Part shown: piece by piece, positions 26,363 to 35,008 of the stretch
Numbering within the stretch: position 1 is the stretch's first letter
Layout: each line of letters begins with the position of its first letter
NCBI GenBank assembly: GCA_947496465.1
Contig: CANMCX010000012.1
Location: 1-64,000, forward strand
Direction: 5' to 3'
Source of the DNA: Marinifilum_A sediminis
GTDB taxonomy: Bacteria; Bacteroidota; Bacteroidia; Bacteroidales; Marinifilaceae
DNA length: 64,000 nucleotides
Program-made: the position numbers and the translations under genes
Notes under the pieces: model-generated
The model's database searches: none
What the model was told of the DNA's origin: nothing
What the model saw: only the letters and a program-made list of their open reading frames with translations

Positions 26363-27493
26363 ATGGATTTTAAATTACAAAATACAGATCCAAAATCTTC
26401 TGCAAGAACAGGAGAGATTACAACCGATCATGGAAAAATACAAACTCCTATATTTATGCCAGTTGGAACTCTGGGGTCTGTTAAGGGAGTGCACCAACGT
26501 GAGTTGAGAGATGATGTTAATGCTGAAATAATACTAGGAAATACTTACCATTTGTATTTGCGTCCTGGTTTGGATGTTCTTGAGAAAGCAGGAGGTTTGC
26601 ATAAGTTTAATGGATGGGAACGTCCTATACTGACCGATAGTGGAGGGTTTCAAGTATTTTCATTAGCTGATAATCGTAAGTTGACTGAGGAAGGAGCTAT
26701 GTTTAGATCTCATATTGATGGATCGAAGCATTTTTTTACTCCTGAAAATGTAATGGATATTCAGAGAACAATTGGTGCAGATATCATAATGGCTTTTGAT
26801 GAGTGTCCTCCGGGAACATCGACCTATGAATATGCTAAAAATTCATTGGGATTGACTCAGCGTTGGTTGGAACGATGTGTGAAAAGATTTGATGAAACCG
26901 AAGCTAAATATGGATATTCTCAAACCTTATTTCCTATTGTTCAAGGGTGTGTATACAATGATTTAAGAGTTAAAGCCGCGGAACATGCAGCATCTCTTGA
27001 TAGGGAAGGATATGCAATTGGAGGTTTAGCAGTAGGTGAACCTGTAGAAGAAATGTACTCTATGATTGAAGTGGTGAATGAGGTTCTACCAGAAGATAAG
27101 CCACGATATTTAATGGGCGTAGGAACACCAGTAAATATTTTGGAAGCTATTTCCAGAGGTGTTGATATGTTCGACTGTGTTATGCCAACTCGTAATGGAC
27201 GAAATGGTATGATTTTTACGAGTGAAGGTATCATCAATATTAAAAATAAGAAATGGGCTGACGATTTTTCAAAGATTGATCCAAATGGAACTTCATTTGT
27301 GGATCAAGCTTATTCAAAATCTTATGTTCGACACTTGATTCATTCTGGTGAACTATTAGGATCTCAAATTTGTAGTATTCACAATTTGGCATTTTACTTA
27401 TGGTTAGTTAGAGAGGCTCGTGAGCATATTAATGCTGGAACATTTTCTGCTTGGAAAGATATCATGGTTAAAAAGTTAGCAACTCGCTTGTAA
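26363..27493 (+). CDS. tgt: tRNA-guanine transglycosylase
   Basis: Exchanges the wobble guanine of GUN-anticodon tRNAs for preQ1 in the queuosine pathway. The 376-residue product starts MDFKLQNTDPKSSARTG (ATG 26363; the open frame upstream to 26204 is not family-like). The general-base Asp lies in LTDSGGFQVFSL and the nucleophile Asp in the MFDCVMPTRNGRNG block. The usual zinc-binding Cys-x-Cys-x2-Cys run is absent: the corresponding stretch reads DPNGTSFVDQAYSKSYVRHL, while the downstream SIHNLAFYLWL is kept. I recall this also from other Bacteroidota sequences. The LptF/G gene follows after 120 nt. Confidence 0.94.
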   Translation: MDFKLQNTDPKSSARTGEITTDHGKIQTPIFMPVGTLGSVKGVHQRELRDDVNAEIILGNTYHLYLRPGLDVLEKAGGLHKFNGWERPILTDSGGFQVFSLADNRKLTEEGAMFRSHIDGSKHFFTPENVMDIQRTIGADIIMAFDECPPGTSTYEYAKNSLGLTQRWLERCVKRFDETEAKYGYSQTLFPIVQGCVYNDLRVKAAEHAASLDREGYAIGGLAVGEPVEEMYSMIEVVNEVLPEDKPRYLMGVGTPVNILEAISRGVDMFDCVMPTRNGRNGMIFTSEGIINIKNKKWADDFSKIDPNGTSFVDQAYSKSYVRHLIHSGELLGSQICSIHNLAFYLWLVREAREHINAGTFSAWKDIMVKKLATRL

Positions 27494-27613
27494 GTGTTAA
27501 AAAATCTTACATTAGAGAAAGGCTAATTGCTATTTGAAGAATAAGTTTTACTTTTATTCCGGTAAGTTTATTTTCGAGGATTTTCGAAAATATTAGAAAT
27601 TAAATAACAGGTT

Positions 27614-28690
27614 TTGAGAAAATTAGATTTATATATTATTCGTAAGTTTTTAGGTACTTTCTTTTTTGCTATTGTGTTAATTATCAGTATTTCGGTGATA
27701 TTTGATTTTTCCGAACATATTGATGAATTTATTGACAAGGAAGCTCCACTTAAAGCTGTTCTATTTGATTACTACCTGAACTTTATACCTTATTTTGCCA
27801 ATCTCTTTAGTGCACTGTTCACATTTATTGCGGTAATCTTTTTTACTTCAAAGATGGCGTACGATACTGAGATTATTGCCATTTTAAGTAGTGGAATAAG
27901 TTTCCGAAGGATGATGTTTCCCTATTTTTTATCGGCATTGGTTATTGGTGTTTTTTCTTTTATGCTGAGTAATTATATTATTCCACCTGCAAATCAGAAG
28001 AGAATAGATTTTACCGAAACTTATATCAAAAAGCAATATCGAAATAAGGAAAGAAATATCCACCGACAAATAGAACCAGGTGTTTTTATTTATATGCAAA
28101 ATTGGGAAACCTCTAGTAATACGGGGTATCGATTTGCATTAGAGAAATTTGAAGGAAAAGAATTGGTTTCTAAACTAACCTCAAAATATATTCGTTGGAA
28201 TAAAGAAAACAAGCGATGGACTATTAATGATTACTTTATTCGACATTATGATGGAGAAAAAGAAATTTTTGAATCGGGAAGAAAAATTGATACAACTTTA
28301 AATTTTGGACCTAAGGAGTTTGGGCGAAAAAAATATCTTGTTGAAGCAATGAATTATAGTGAGCTGAATAATTATATTGATCAGCAAACTATGAGAGGTG
28401 ACAGTAATATTAATGCATATAAAATTGAGAAGTACAAAAGAATGGCAAATCCATTCTCAACGTTTATATTGACTCTTATTGGAGCTTCTTTAGCATCAAG
28501 AAAAGTTAGAGGAGGAATGGGATTACACCTTGGAATAGGTCTTTTGTTAAGTTTCTCATTTATACTATTTATGCAAATATCAGTTGTTTTCGCGACAAAC
28601 GGCAATATGAATCCTATGTTGGCAGTTTGGTTACCTAATATTGTGTTTACTATAATAGCATTGTATTTGTATAGAATTGCACCTAAATAG
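27614..28690 (+). CDS. LptF/LptG-family permease (YjgP/YjgQ)
   Basis: The 358-residue integral membrane protein begins MRKLDLYIIRKFLGTFFFAI, the typical start of this family, from a TTG codon; no ATG fits. Transmembrane helices lie at about 10-32, 55-80 and 100-122, a periplasmic beta-jellyroll region at 125-265, and three more helices at 275-355. LptF and LptG form the permease half of the ABC transporter that extracts lipopolysaccharide from the inner membrane. Which of the two this is cannot be decided from sequence. The partner gene is not adjacent. Confidence 0.92.
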   Translation: MRKLDLYIIRKFLGTFFFAIVLIISISVIFDFSEHIDEFIDKEAPLKAVLFDYYLNFIPYFANLFSALFTFIAVIFFTSKMAYDTEIIAILSSGISFRRMMFPYFLSALVIGVFSFMLSNYIIPPANQKRIDFTETYIKKQYRNKERNIHRQIEPGVFIYMQNWETSSNTGYRFALEKFEGKELVSKLTSKYIRWNKENKRWTINDYFIRHYDGEKEIFESGRKIDTTLNFGPKEFGRKKYLVEAMNYSELNNYIDQQTMRGDSNINAYKIEKYKRMANPFSTFILTLIGASLASRKVRGGMGLHLGIGLLLSFSFILFMQISVVFATNGNMNPMLAVWLPNIVFTIIALYLYRIAPK

Positions 28691-28889
28691 AATAATTCTA
28701 AATAGTTTTTTGCGAATTGTTTTGATTATCAGGATAAAGAGCTTATTTTATATAGCTGGAACATTAAGGTAGTTTAGGCTAGAATTTTTTTCTAGCTCAA
28801 AAATTACTAACGTTGTAGCTTGGAATTTCATGAGCTATTGAAATTCAACATATATAGAGATATATATTTTCTAACTAAATGTACAGATT

Positions 28890-30434
28890 ATGTCATTGAA
28901 ACGAAACATTCTTGATCTTAGAAAGAGAAAAGAAAAAGTGCTTCAAGGTGGCGGTGAAAAAGCTATCCAGAAGCAAGTTGCGATGGGAAAGTTGACTGCT
29001 AGAGAAAGGGTAACATCTATTTTAGATGAAGATTCTTTTCATGAATACGATATGTTTGTTGAGCATGAGGCTCGCGACTTCGGTATGGAAAAGAAACAAC
29101 TTCATGGTGATGGTGTTATTATAGGAACAGGAACAATCTACGGTGAACCAGTGTGTATTTTCGCACAGGATTTTACAGTAGCTGGAGGTTCTTTAGGTCT
29201 TATGCATGCACGTAAAATTACAAAGATCATGGATCATGCATTGAAAATGCGTGTGCCATTGATTGGTATTAATGATTCGGGTGGAGCTCGTATTCAGGAA
29301 GGTGTAAATTCACTTGCCGGATATGGAGAAATCTTTTTCCGTAATACATTAGCATCAGGTGTAATCCCTCAATTGTCAGTTATTCTTGGTCCTTGTGCTG
29401 GTGGTGCTGTTTATTCTCCTGCGCTTACCGACTTCGTGTTTGTGGTAGAAAACATTTCGAAAATGTTTATTACCGGCCCAGAGGTAATTAAAACCGTATT
29501 GGGTGAAGAAATTAGTATGGAAGAACTGGGTGGAGCTAAAGTTCATAGCGAAATCACAGGTAATGCTCATTTCTATGCTCAAAGCGAGTACGAATGCTTC
29601 GAACAAATTAAGAAGCTACTTACCTTTATTCCTTGGCACAACGCGAAGAAAGCCAAAGCTTTCCCACCAAAGCCTCCTAAGCCAGAATACAAAATTGAGG
29701 AAATTGTTCCTGCTGATCCTACTCAGCCTTACGACATCCGTAATGTAATCAAATCTATTTCTGATGATTCAGATTTCTTTGAGATTATGGAAAATTTCGC
29801 AAGAAATATAGTAATTGGTTTTGGTAGAATGAATGGTGAAACAGTAGGATTCGTTGCGAATCAACCACTTGTTTTAGCTGGTGTATTGGATTGTGATTCA
29901 TCTGATAAGGCAGCGCGTTTTATCCGTTACTGCGATTCATTTAACATTCCTATTGTTACTCTTGAGGATATGCCAGGTTACCTACCAGGTGTTGATCAGG
30001 AACACATGGGAGTTATTCGCCATGGTGCGAAGATTCTTTATGCTTACTCTGAGGCGACAGTACCAAAAATTACTGTTATTATCCGTAAAGCTTACGGTGG
30101 AGGTTATATTGCAATGAACTCTCGTCATATGAAGGCAGATTTCATGTTTGCATGGCCAAATGCTGAAATTGCTGTTATGGGTCCTGATGGAGCTGCAAAT
30201 ATTATCTTCCGAAAAGAAATTATGGCAGCAGAAGATCCTGAAGCAATGAGAAAAGAGAAGGTTGCAGAATACAGAGAGAAATTCGCAAATCCTTACGTTG
30301 CAGCAGCTAAAGGTTATATCGATACTGTTATCGAACCTGAAGAGACGCGTAATATGTTGTTACATTCTATTGAGGTATCTAATAACAAGGTTGATAGAAG
30401 ACCAGCTAAAAAACACGGTATTCCTCCATTCTAA
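28890..30434 (+). CDS. acyl-CoA carboxylase carboxyltransferase (propionyl-/methylmalonyl-CoA type)
   Basis: The 514-residue carboxyltransferase subunit has two crotonase-like halves. Seen are GKLTARERVTSILDEDSFHE near the N-terminus, the acyl-CoA oxyanion loops GGARIQEGVNSLAGYGEIF and GPCAGGAVYSPALTDF, and in the second half GYLPGVDQEHMGVIRHGAK and KAYGGGYIAMNSRHM. Together with the biotin carrier 12 nt downstream it transfers CO2 to or from propionyl-CoA/methylmalonyl-CoA. The orientation of the reaction (propionyl-CoA carboxylase, or sodium-pump methylmalonyl-CoA decarboxylase) is open: no biotin carboxylase or membrane subunit is adjacent. Confidence 0.93.
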   Translation: MSLKRNILDLRKRKEKVLQGGGEKAIQKQVAMGKLTARERVTSILDEDSFHEYDMFVEHEARDFGMEKKQLHGDGVIIGTGTIYGEPVCIFAQDFTVAGGSLGLMHARKITKIMDHALKMRVPLIGINDSGGARIQEGVNSLAGYGEIFFRNTLASGVIPQLSVILGPCAGGAVYSPALTDFVFVVENISKMFITGPEVIKTVLGEEISMEELGGAKVHSEITGNAHFYAQSEYECFEQIKKLLTFIPWHNAKKAKAFPPKPPKPEYKIEEIVPADPTQPYDIRNVIKSISDDSDFFEIMENFARNIVIGFGRMNGETVGFVANQPLVLAGVLDCDSSDKAARFIRYCDSFNIPIVTLEDMPGYLPGVDQEHMGVIRHGAKILYAYSEATVPKITVIIRKAYGGGYIAMNSRHMKADFMFAWPNAEIAVMGPDGAANIIFRKEIMAAEDPEAMRKEKVAEYREKFANPYVAAAKGYIDTVIEPEETRNMLLHSIEVSNNKVDRRPAKKHGIPPF

Positions 30435-30446
30435 AAATTATTCGTT

Positions 30447-30755
30447 ATGGAAAATTTAAAAGAATTCAACGTTGATGGTACTGTTTACAAAACAGAACTA
30501 ACCAAGAAATTTGAAAATAGAAAGCCTTGGGTTAAGCCTAATCCAAAGCATATCAACTCATTTATTCCTGGAACAATTGTTGAAATTTTCGTTAAAGAAG
30601 GGCAGGAAGTGAAAGAAGGCGAAAGTCTAATGATTCTTGAAGCTATGAAGATGAAGAATCAGATCAAAATGCCTTTTGACGGTGTAATTAAAAAAATTCA
30701 TGTAGAAGAAGGAATAAAAGTTCCTAACAGATTATTGATGTTAGAAATTGAGTAA
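30447..30755 (+). CDS. biotin carboxyl carrier subunit
   Basis: A 102-residue biotinyl-domain protein. The biotin-accepting Lys68 lies in the invariant EAMKMKN motif, with INSFIPGTIVEIFVKEGQEV before it and GVIKKIHVEEGIKV after it forming the two halves of the beta barrel. It has a short N-terminal extension instead of the long Ala/Pro linker common in decarboxylase gamma subunits. It is co-transcribed with the carboxyltransferase (12-nt gap), and a terminator follows at 30777. Confidence 0.94.
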   Translation: MENLKEFNVDGTVYKTELTKKFENRKPWVKPNPKHINSFIPGTIVEIFVKEGQEVKEGESLMILEAMKMKNQIKMPFDGVIKKIHVEEGIKVPNRLLMLEIE

Positions 30756-30776
30756 TCTTTCTTTGATGAAAAATAT

Positions 30777-30807
30777 AAAGGGATTGTTTTAATGACAATC
30801 CCTTTTT
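30777..30807 (+). terminator. terminator of the carboxylase operon
   Basis: AAAGGGATTGT (30777-30787) with ACAATCCCTTT (30795-30805), 7-nt loop, then T. It also lies at the convergent end of ispE. Confidence 0.88.
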
Positions 30808-30812
30808 GTTTG

Positions 30813-31628
30813 TTATAGTTTTCCTACCCAGTTGAAATGTTTTTTCCAATTTTGTTGTATAGAAGGTTCTTCTTTAAATAGTCCAAAGATAGTTGATCCA
30901 CTTCCCGACATTGCAGCATAGATAGCTCCGTTGCTGTACAATTCATTTTTTAATTGTGCCAATAATGGATGATTTGGAAATATACTTTCTTCAAAATCAT
31001 TAAAAATATTTTCTTTCCAATCCTGGATTGGGAGTTCGATTAACTTTTGAAGTGATGTTTTGCTTTGTTTTGGTCTAACACCAGCATAGGCTTCAGGAGT
31101 ACTGATATGAATGTCTGGTTTTATCATTACGATATGGTAGCCTGAAAGATCAACTTTAACTGAAGAGAAAATCTCTCCTTTTCCTTCGGCAAAAACAGGT
31201 TGGTTAGAAATAAAAAAAGGACAATCGCTACCCAATTCACAAGCCAATTCTTCCATTTTATTGATGCCGATGTTTAAATTGTAATATTCGTTTAGCATTT
31301 TAATCATAAATGCTGCATCAGCAGATCCTCCGCCTAAACCAGCACCAAACGGAATATTTTTGTGAAGATGAATGTTTGTAGATGGAATGTTAAAATTTTT
31401 ATGAATTAATTCAAATGCTTTTACAACAATGTTTTCTCTATCTGAAATGTTAATAGGAATTCCTGAAGAACTGAAGGTGTATGGATCAGTATTATCTGAT
31501 TTTGTAATTTCTAAGGCATCAGTTAAAGGAATAGGATAAAAAATTGTTTCAATATTATGAAATCCATCAGATCGCTTTTCAACAATATTTAAACCTAAAT
31601 TGATTTTTGCATTTGGGAAATTTAGCAC
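30813..31628 (-). CDS. ispE: 4-diphosphocytidyl-2-C-methyl-D-erythritol kinase
   Basis: A GHMP kinase of 271 residues in the MEP isoprenoid pathway. It shows PNAKINLGLNI at the N-terminus, the ATP loop IPFGAGLGGGSADAAFMI (near residue 90-107), GSDCPFF and the C-terminal AAMSGSGSTIFGLF. An ATG at 31676 opens the frame, but the GTG at 31628 gives the normal family start directly before FPNAKINLGL; I prefer the GTG. It is convergent with the carboxylase operon. Confidence 0.93.
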   Translation of the reverse strand: MLNFPNAKINLGLNIVEKRSDGFHNIETIFYPIPLTDALEITKSDNTDPYTFSSSGIPINISDRENIVVKAFELIHKNFNIPSTNIHLHKNIPFGAGLGGGSADAAFMIKMLNEYYNLNIGINKMEELACELGSDCPFFISNQPVFAEGKGEIFSSVKVDLSGYHIVMIKPDIHISTPEAYAGVRPKQSKTSLQKLIELPIQDWKENIFNDFEESIFPNHPLLAQLKNELYSNGAIYAAMSGSGSTIFGLFKEEPSIQQNWKKHFNWVGKL

Positions 31629-31723
31629 TGTTCTACTATTTGAGTTGATAAAATTTATTGAGTAAAAATAGATCATTTGTCAAACTAAAAAAATCTATGG
31701 ATGGCATTTTTATTTTCTATCTT

Positions 31724-31731
31724 TATCTTTG
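31724..31731 (+). promoter_or_regulatory. -7 element for dnaB
   Basis: TATCTTTG matches TAnnTTTG, 86 nt before the dnaB ATG. No clear -33 TTG. Confidence 0.4.
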
Positions 31732-31817
31732 CATTCTAAAATTTCAGGCAATATGGAATCCTGAATTATTTTTTCTCCTTCGAATCGTGGTTCTGAAGGA
31801 TTCAATAAATTGAATTT

Positions 31818-33350
31818 ATGGCTGGAGCAAATAATTACAAAAATCAATCGAAGAATAAGGTAGATCTTGATTACGGGAAGGTTCCACCTCAGGCAGTAGA
31901 GCTTGAGGAGGCAGTGTTGGGAGCAATTATGCTTGAGAAAGATGCTATCATTTCAGTTGGTGATTTGCTAAATGCAGAGACATTCTATAAAGATGCTCAT
32001 CAGAAAATTTATAAGGCAATTATGAACCTTTCTACAAAGGAAGAGCCTATAGATATTTTGACTGTTACGGAAGAATTGAAAAGAGAAGGAACGCTTGATG
32101 ATGTTGGAGGACCATTCTACATTACTCAGCTTACCAACCGTGTAGCTTCGGCTGCTCATATTGAATTTCATGCGAGAATTATTGCTCAAAAGCACATTCA
32201 AAGAGAATTGATTCGTGTTTCTTCCGAGATTCAGAATCAAGCCTTCGATGAAAGTGTTGATGTTGCAGATTTGCTGGATAAAGCCCAGCAGGATGTTTTT
32301 GACATTGCAGAAGGGAATATAAAAAAGGAATCTGCTCATATTAGACCATTGGCAGATGAGGTAATCAACCAAATTGTTGAGGCAGGAAAACGACCTGATG
32401 GATTAAGTGGTGTACCTTCTGGATTTATGGCACTTGATAGAATTACTTCTGGCTGGCAGAAATCTGACCTTGTAATTATTGCGGCACGTCCTTCTATGGG
32501 TAAAACGGCTTTTGTTTTGTCTATGACAAGAAATATGGCAGTTACTCATAAATCACCAATTGCTATTTTCTCTCTGGAGATGGGGGGCGACCAGCTGGTA
32601 AAACGTATGATTTCCAGTGAAACAGAATTGGGATCGGAGAAACTTAGAAATGGTCGCTTGGAGGATTTTGAGTGGGAACAATTGCACGTAAAAATTAAAG
32701 ATTTGGTTGAAGCTCCGATTTATGTGGATGATACGCCAGGTTTATCAATTTATGAGTTGCGATCGAAATGTCGTCGATTAAAAGCCAAATACGATATTGG
32801 TTGTGTTATTATTGACTACTTGCAGCTGATGACAGCTGGTTCTGATATGCGTGGTAATCGTGAGCAGGAGGTAAGTTTAATCTCGCGTCAGTTAAAGATT
32901 ATTGCAAAAGAGTTAAATATTCCGGTTATCGCACTATCGCAGTTGAATCGTGGTGTTGAGCAACGTACTGGAGATGCGAAAAAACCGATGCTTTCTGACC
33001 TTCGTGAATCTGGAGCGATTGAGCAGGATGCCGATATGGTGTTGTTTATTCACCGTCCGGAACGTTATGGAATCACAGAAGATGCCGAAGGAAATTCATT
33101 AATTGGTATTGCCGATATTATTATAGCCAAACACCGTAATGGTGCCGTTGGTGAAATTCAGTTGCGATTCCGTAATCAATTGGCTCGATTTATGGATTTG
33201 GAAGGTGAAAGTATGGATCCATTCGGCGATGAGAGTCCGGAAGATGTAAAAACCTTTAGTTCAAGAATGAATCAGGAGCAGGGAGGTTTCGATGACTTGA
33301 ATGCTGGCTTGGTTGGAGGAAGTGATTTTGAAGATGCACCTCCATTTTAA
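31818..33350 (+). CDS. dnaB: replicative DNA helicase DnaB
   Basis: The 510-residue helicase has the N-terminal DnaB domain (PPQAVELEEAVLGAIMLE, about residues 22-130) that binds primase, a linker and the RecA-like motor domain. Walker A is ARPSMGKTAFVLS, Walker B lies in CVIIDYLQLM, and SQLNRGVEQRTGDAKKPMLSDLRESGAIEQ (about residues 375-405, quoted in pieces) contains the arginine-finger region. No intein is present. It has its own -7 element; the next gene has its own lead region of 59 nt. Confidence 0.96.
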   Translation: MAGANNYKNQSKNKVDLDYGKVPPQAVELEEAVLGAIMLEKDAIISVGDLLNAETFYKDAHQKIYKAIMNLSTKEEPIDILTVTEELKREGTLDDVGGPFYITQLTNRVASAAHIEFHARIIAQKHIQRELIRVSSEIQNQAFDESVDVADLLDKAQQDVFDIAEGNIKKESAHIRPLADEVINQIVEAGKRPDGLSGVPSGFMALDRITSGWQKSDLVIIAARPSMGKTAFVLSMTRNMAVTHKSPIAIFSLEMGGDQLVKRMISSETELGSEKLRNGRLEDFEWEQLHVKIKDLVEAPIYVDDTPGLSIYELRSKCRRLKAKYDIGCVIIDYLQLMTAGSDMRGNREQEVSLISRQLKIIAKELNIPVIALSQLNRGVEQRTGDAKKPMLSDLRESGAIEQDADMVLFIHRPERYGITEDAEGNSLIGIADIIIAKHRNGAVGEIQLRFRNQLARFMDLEGESMDPFGDESPEDVKTFSSRMNQEQGGFDDLNAGLVGGSDFEDAPPF

Positions 33351-33409
33351 CTGAGTTGTATGAAAATTTATAATCCTTAAAATTTTTTTCATCACTGATA
33401 TTTGTATCT

Positions 33410-34675
33410 ATGAAATTCCTTTTGAAATTCGCACTTAGTTTTTGCTTGCTGATTTATGCATGTTCAGGTTTTTCAGCAAGCTTACTAATTCAAATGGATG
33501 AAACCCAAAAAAATCATCTTAAGGCTTATGGAATTGCTTACTGGACTCTTGAGAAAGAGTATGAAATTCATTGGCTTTTAAATTACCGTGGCGGATCATT
33601 TTTATTGCCATTAAATAAAAGCATACAAGATGAGTGTCAAATAAGAGGTGTTAGTTTTACAGTTCTTTCTGATGCTTCGGTTGCTAAAATAGCAAATGAG
33701 ATATCCAGTGCAGAAGTAAATATGGATATTATGAAATTGGAAAAAGCTCCATCCATTGCAGTTTACACTCCAAAAGGTAAAAAGCCCTGGGATGATGCCG
33801 TTACTCTAGCCCTAACGTATGCAGAAATTCCTTACGACATTGTTTATGATGAGGAAGTGATGACAGGGAAATTGAAATCCTACGATTGGTTGCATCTGCA
33901 TCATGAAGATTTTACTGGGCAGCACGGTAAATTTTATGCCTCCTATCGCAATATGCAATGGTATAAAGATGAGGTAAGAACAAATTTAGAAAGAGCTAAA
34001 CAATTCGGTTTTTCAAAATCCTCAGATCTTAAAAAAGCTGTTTCGCAACGAATAAGAGATTTTGTTGAGGCAGGTGGTTTCTTGTTTGCCATGTGCTCCG
34101 CTACCGATACCTTCGATATTTCATTGGCTGCTGGTGATACAGATATCTGTAATCATGTTTTTGATGGTGATCCTATTGATGCGCATGCTCAGGAGAAATT
34201 GGATTATTCAAACACTTTTGCTTTTACGGATTTCACCTTAGAAACAAACCCTTTCGTTTATGAATTCTCAGATATCGACGTTACTTTAACACGAAAACTG
34301 AATAGAGATGAGGATTATTTCAGTCTCTTCGAATTTTCGGCAAAATGGGATCCTGTACCAACAATGCTTTGTCAAAATCATAAAAATCTAATTAAAGGTT
34401 TCATGGGGCAGACAACAGCCTTCAATAAAAAATTGATAAAACCTGGAATTCTTATCATGGGTGAGAATAAATCGGCAGGAGAAGCAAGATACATACATGG
34501 AAAGCATGGAAAAGGTACCTGGACATTTTACGGAGGACACGATCCGGAAGATTATCAGCATTTGGTAGGTGATCCACCAACCGATCTTGATTTAAAGAAA
34601 ACCTCTGCGGGATATCGATTAATATTGAATAATGTATTATTCCCTGCAGCAAAGAAGAAAAAAAGAAAAACCTAA
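33410..34675 (+). CDS. secreted amidotransferase-like protein (often labelled asparagine synthetase B)
   Basis: The 421-residue product has a signal peptide (MKFLLKFALSFCLLIYACSG, with Cys18 in a possible lipobox). A GATase1-like Rossmann fold follows: APSIAVYTPKGKKPWDDAV, DYDWLHLHHEDFTGQHG-like text at ~160-175 and AGGFLFAMCSATDTF, in which Cys is placed like an amidotransferase nucleophile. It then has HGKGTWTFYGGHDPED near the C-terminus. Close relatives in Bacteroidota are commonly annotated as asparagine synthetase B, but it lacks both the N-terminal Cys2 glutaminase and the AMP-ligase domains of AsnB. Function unknown; probably periplasmic or outer-membrane. Confidence 0.7.
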   Translation: MKFLLKFALSFCLLIYACSGFSASLLIQMDETQKNHLKAYGIAYWTLEKEYEIHWLLNYRGGSFLLPLNKSIQDECQIRGVSFTVLSDASVAKIANEISSAEVNMDIMKLEKAPSIAVYTPKGKKPWDDAVTLALTYAEIPYDIVYDEEVMTGKLKSYDWLHLHHEDFTGQHGKFYASYRNMQWYKDEVRTNLERAKQFGFSKSSDLKKAVSQRIRDFVEAGGFLFAMCSATDTFDISLAAGDTDICNHVFDGDPIDAHAQEKLDYSNTFAFTDFTLETNPFVYEFSDIDVTLTRKLNRDEDYFSLFEFSAKWDPVPTMLCQNHKNLIKGFMGQTTAFNKKLIKPGILIMGENKSAGEARYIHGKHGKGTWTFYGGHDPEDYQHLVGDPPTDLDLKKTSAGYRLILNNVLFPAAKKKKRKT

Positions 34676-34706
34676 AGGAGTTGAATAGTATTCAATTCCT
34701 TTTTTG
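34674..34706 (+). terminator. terminator of the amidotransferase-like gene
   Basis: AAAGGAGTTGAAT (34674-34686) with ATTCAATTCCTTT (34690-34702), one G-T pair, 3-nt loop, then T. It overlaps the stop codon. Confidence 0.88.
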
Positions 34707-34718
34707 TTGTAAAAAAGA

Positions 34719-34869
34719 AAAGGCTGTGTCCCCTAAACACAGCCTTTATATCAACACCACTTGTATGGTCTAACTCAATATTTTATTAACCATTTGTTGA
34801 TCTTTACCTAGTAACTTCACTAACCCTTTAGAATTTTATGAAAGTTAATACAAGCTTAAAGGTGTTGAT
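34719..34869 (-). ncRNA. structured intergenic element, copy 2 (candidate small RNA or orphan leader)
   Basis: A terminator-like hairpin (AAAGGCTGTGT 34719-34729 with ACACAGCCTTT 34737-34747, loop CCCCTAA) adjoins a branched fold: ATCAACACC 34750-34758 with GGTGTTGAT 34861-34869; CTTGTAT 34760-34766 with ATACAAG 34848-34854; GGTC-AAC 34767-34774 with GTTGATC 34796-34802 (one wobble, one bulge); TAACTT 34812-34817 with AAGTTA 34842-34847, which encloses ACTAACCC. On the minus strand a TACATTTG -7 element (34920-34913) lies upstream and the hairpin has a T tail. On the plus strand an ATGAAA opens a 20-codon frame at 34839. Strand uncertain. Bases 34870-35008 hold nothing else recognised. Confidence 0.45.
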
Positions 34870-35008
34870 TGTACGACAGGCTTTGCGAACCATATCGTAA
34901 CTATTACCGCTACAAATGTAATACAAGAAAACTTACAGATCTTATTTCAAATGTTAAAAGATGTTACTAAATGCTGCAAAACATCCAATGTTGATTACAA
35001 GTTGAAAC

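Noticed and set aside
34839..34901. 20-codon frame starting ATGAAAGTT in the structured element as a gene
   Set aside because: Too short and without a match; it may be a remnant of a receptor start, treated as part of the element.
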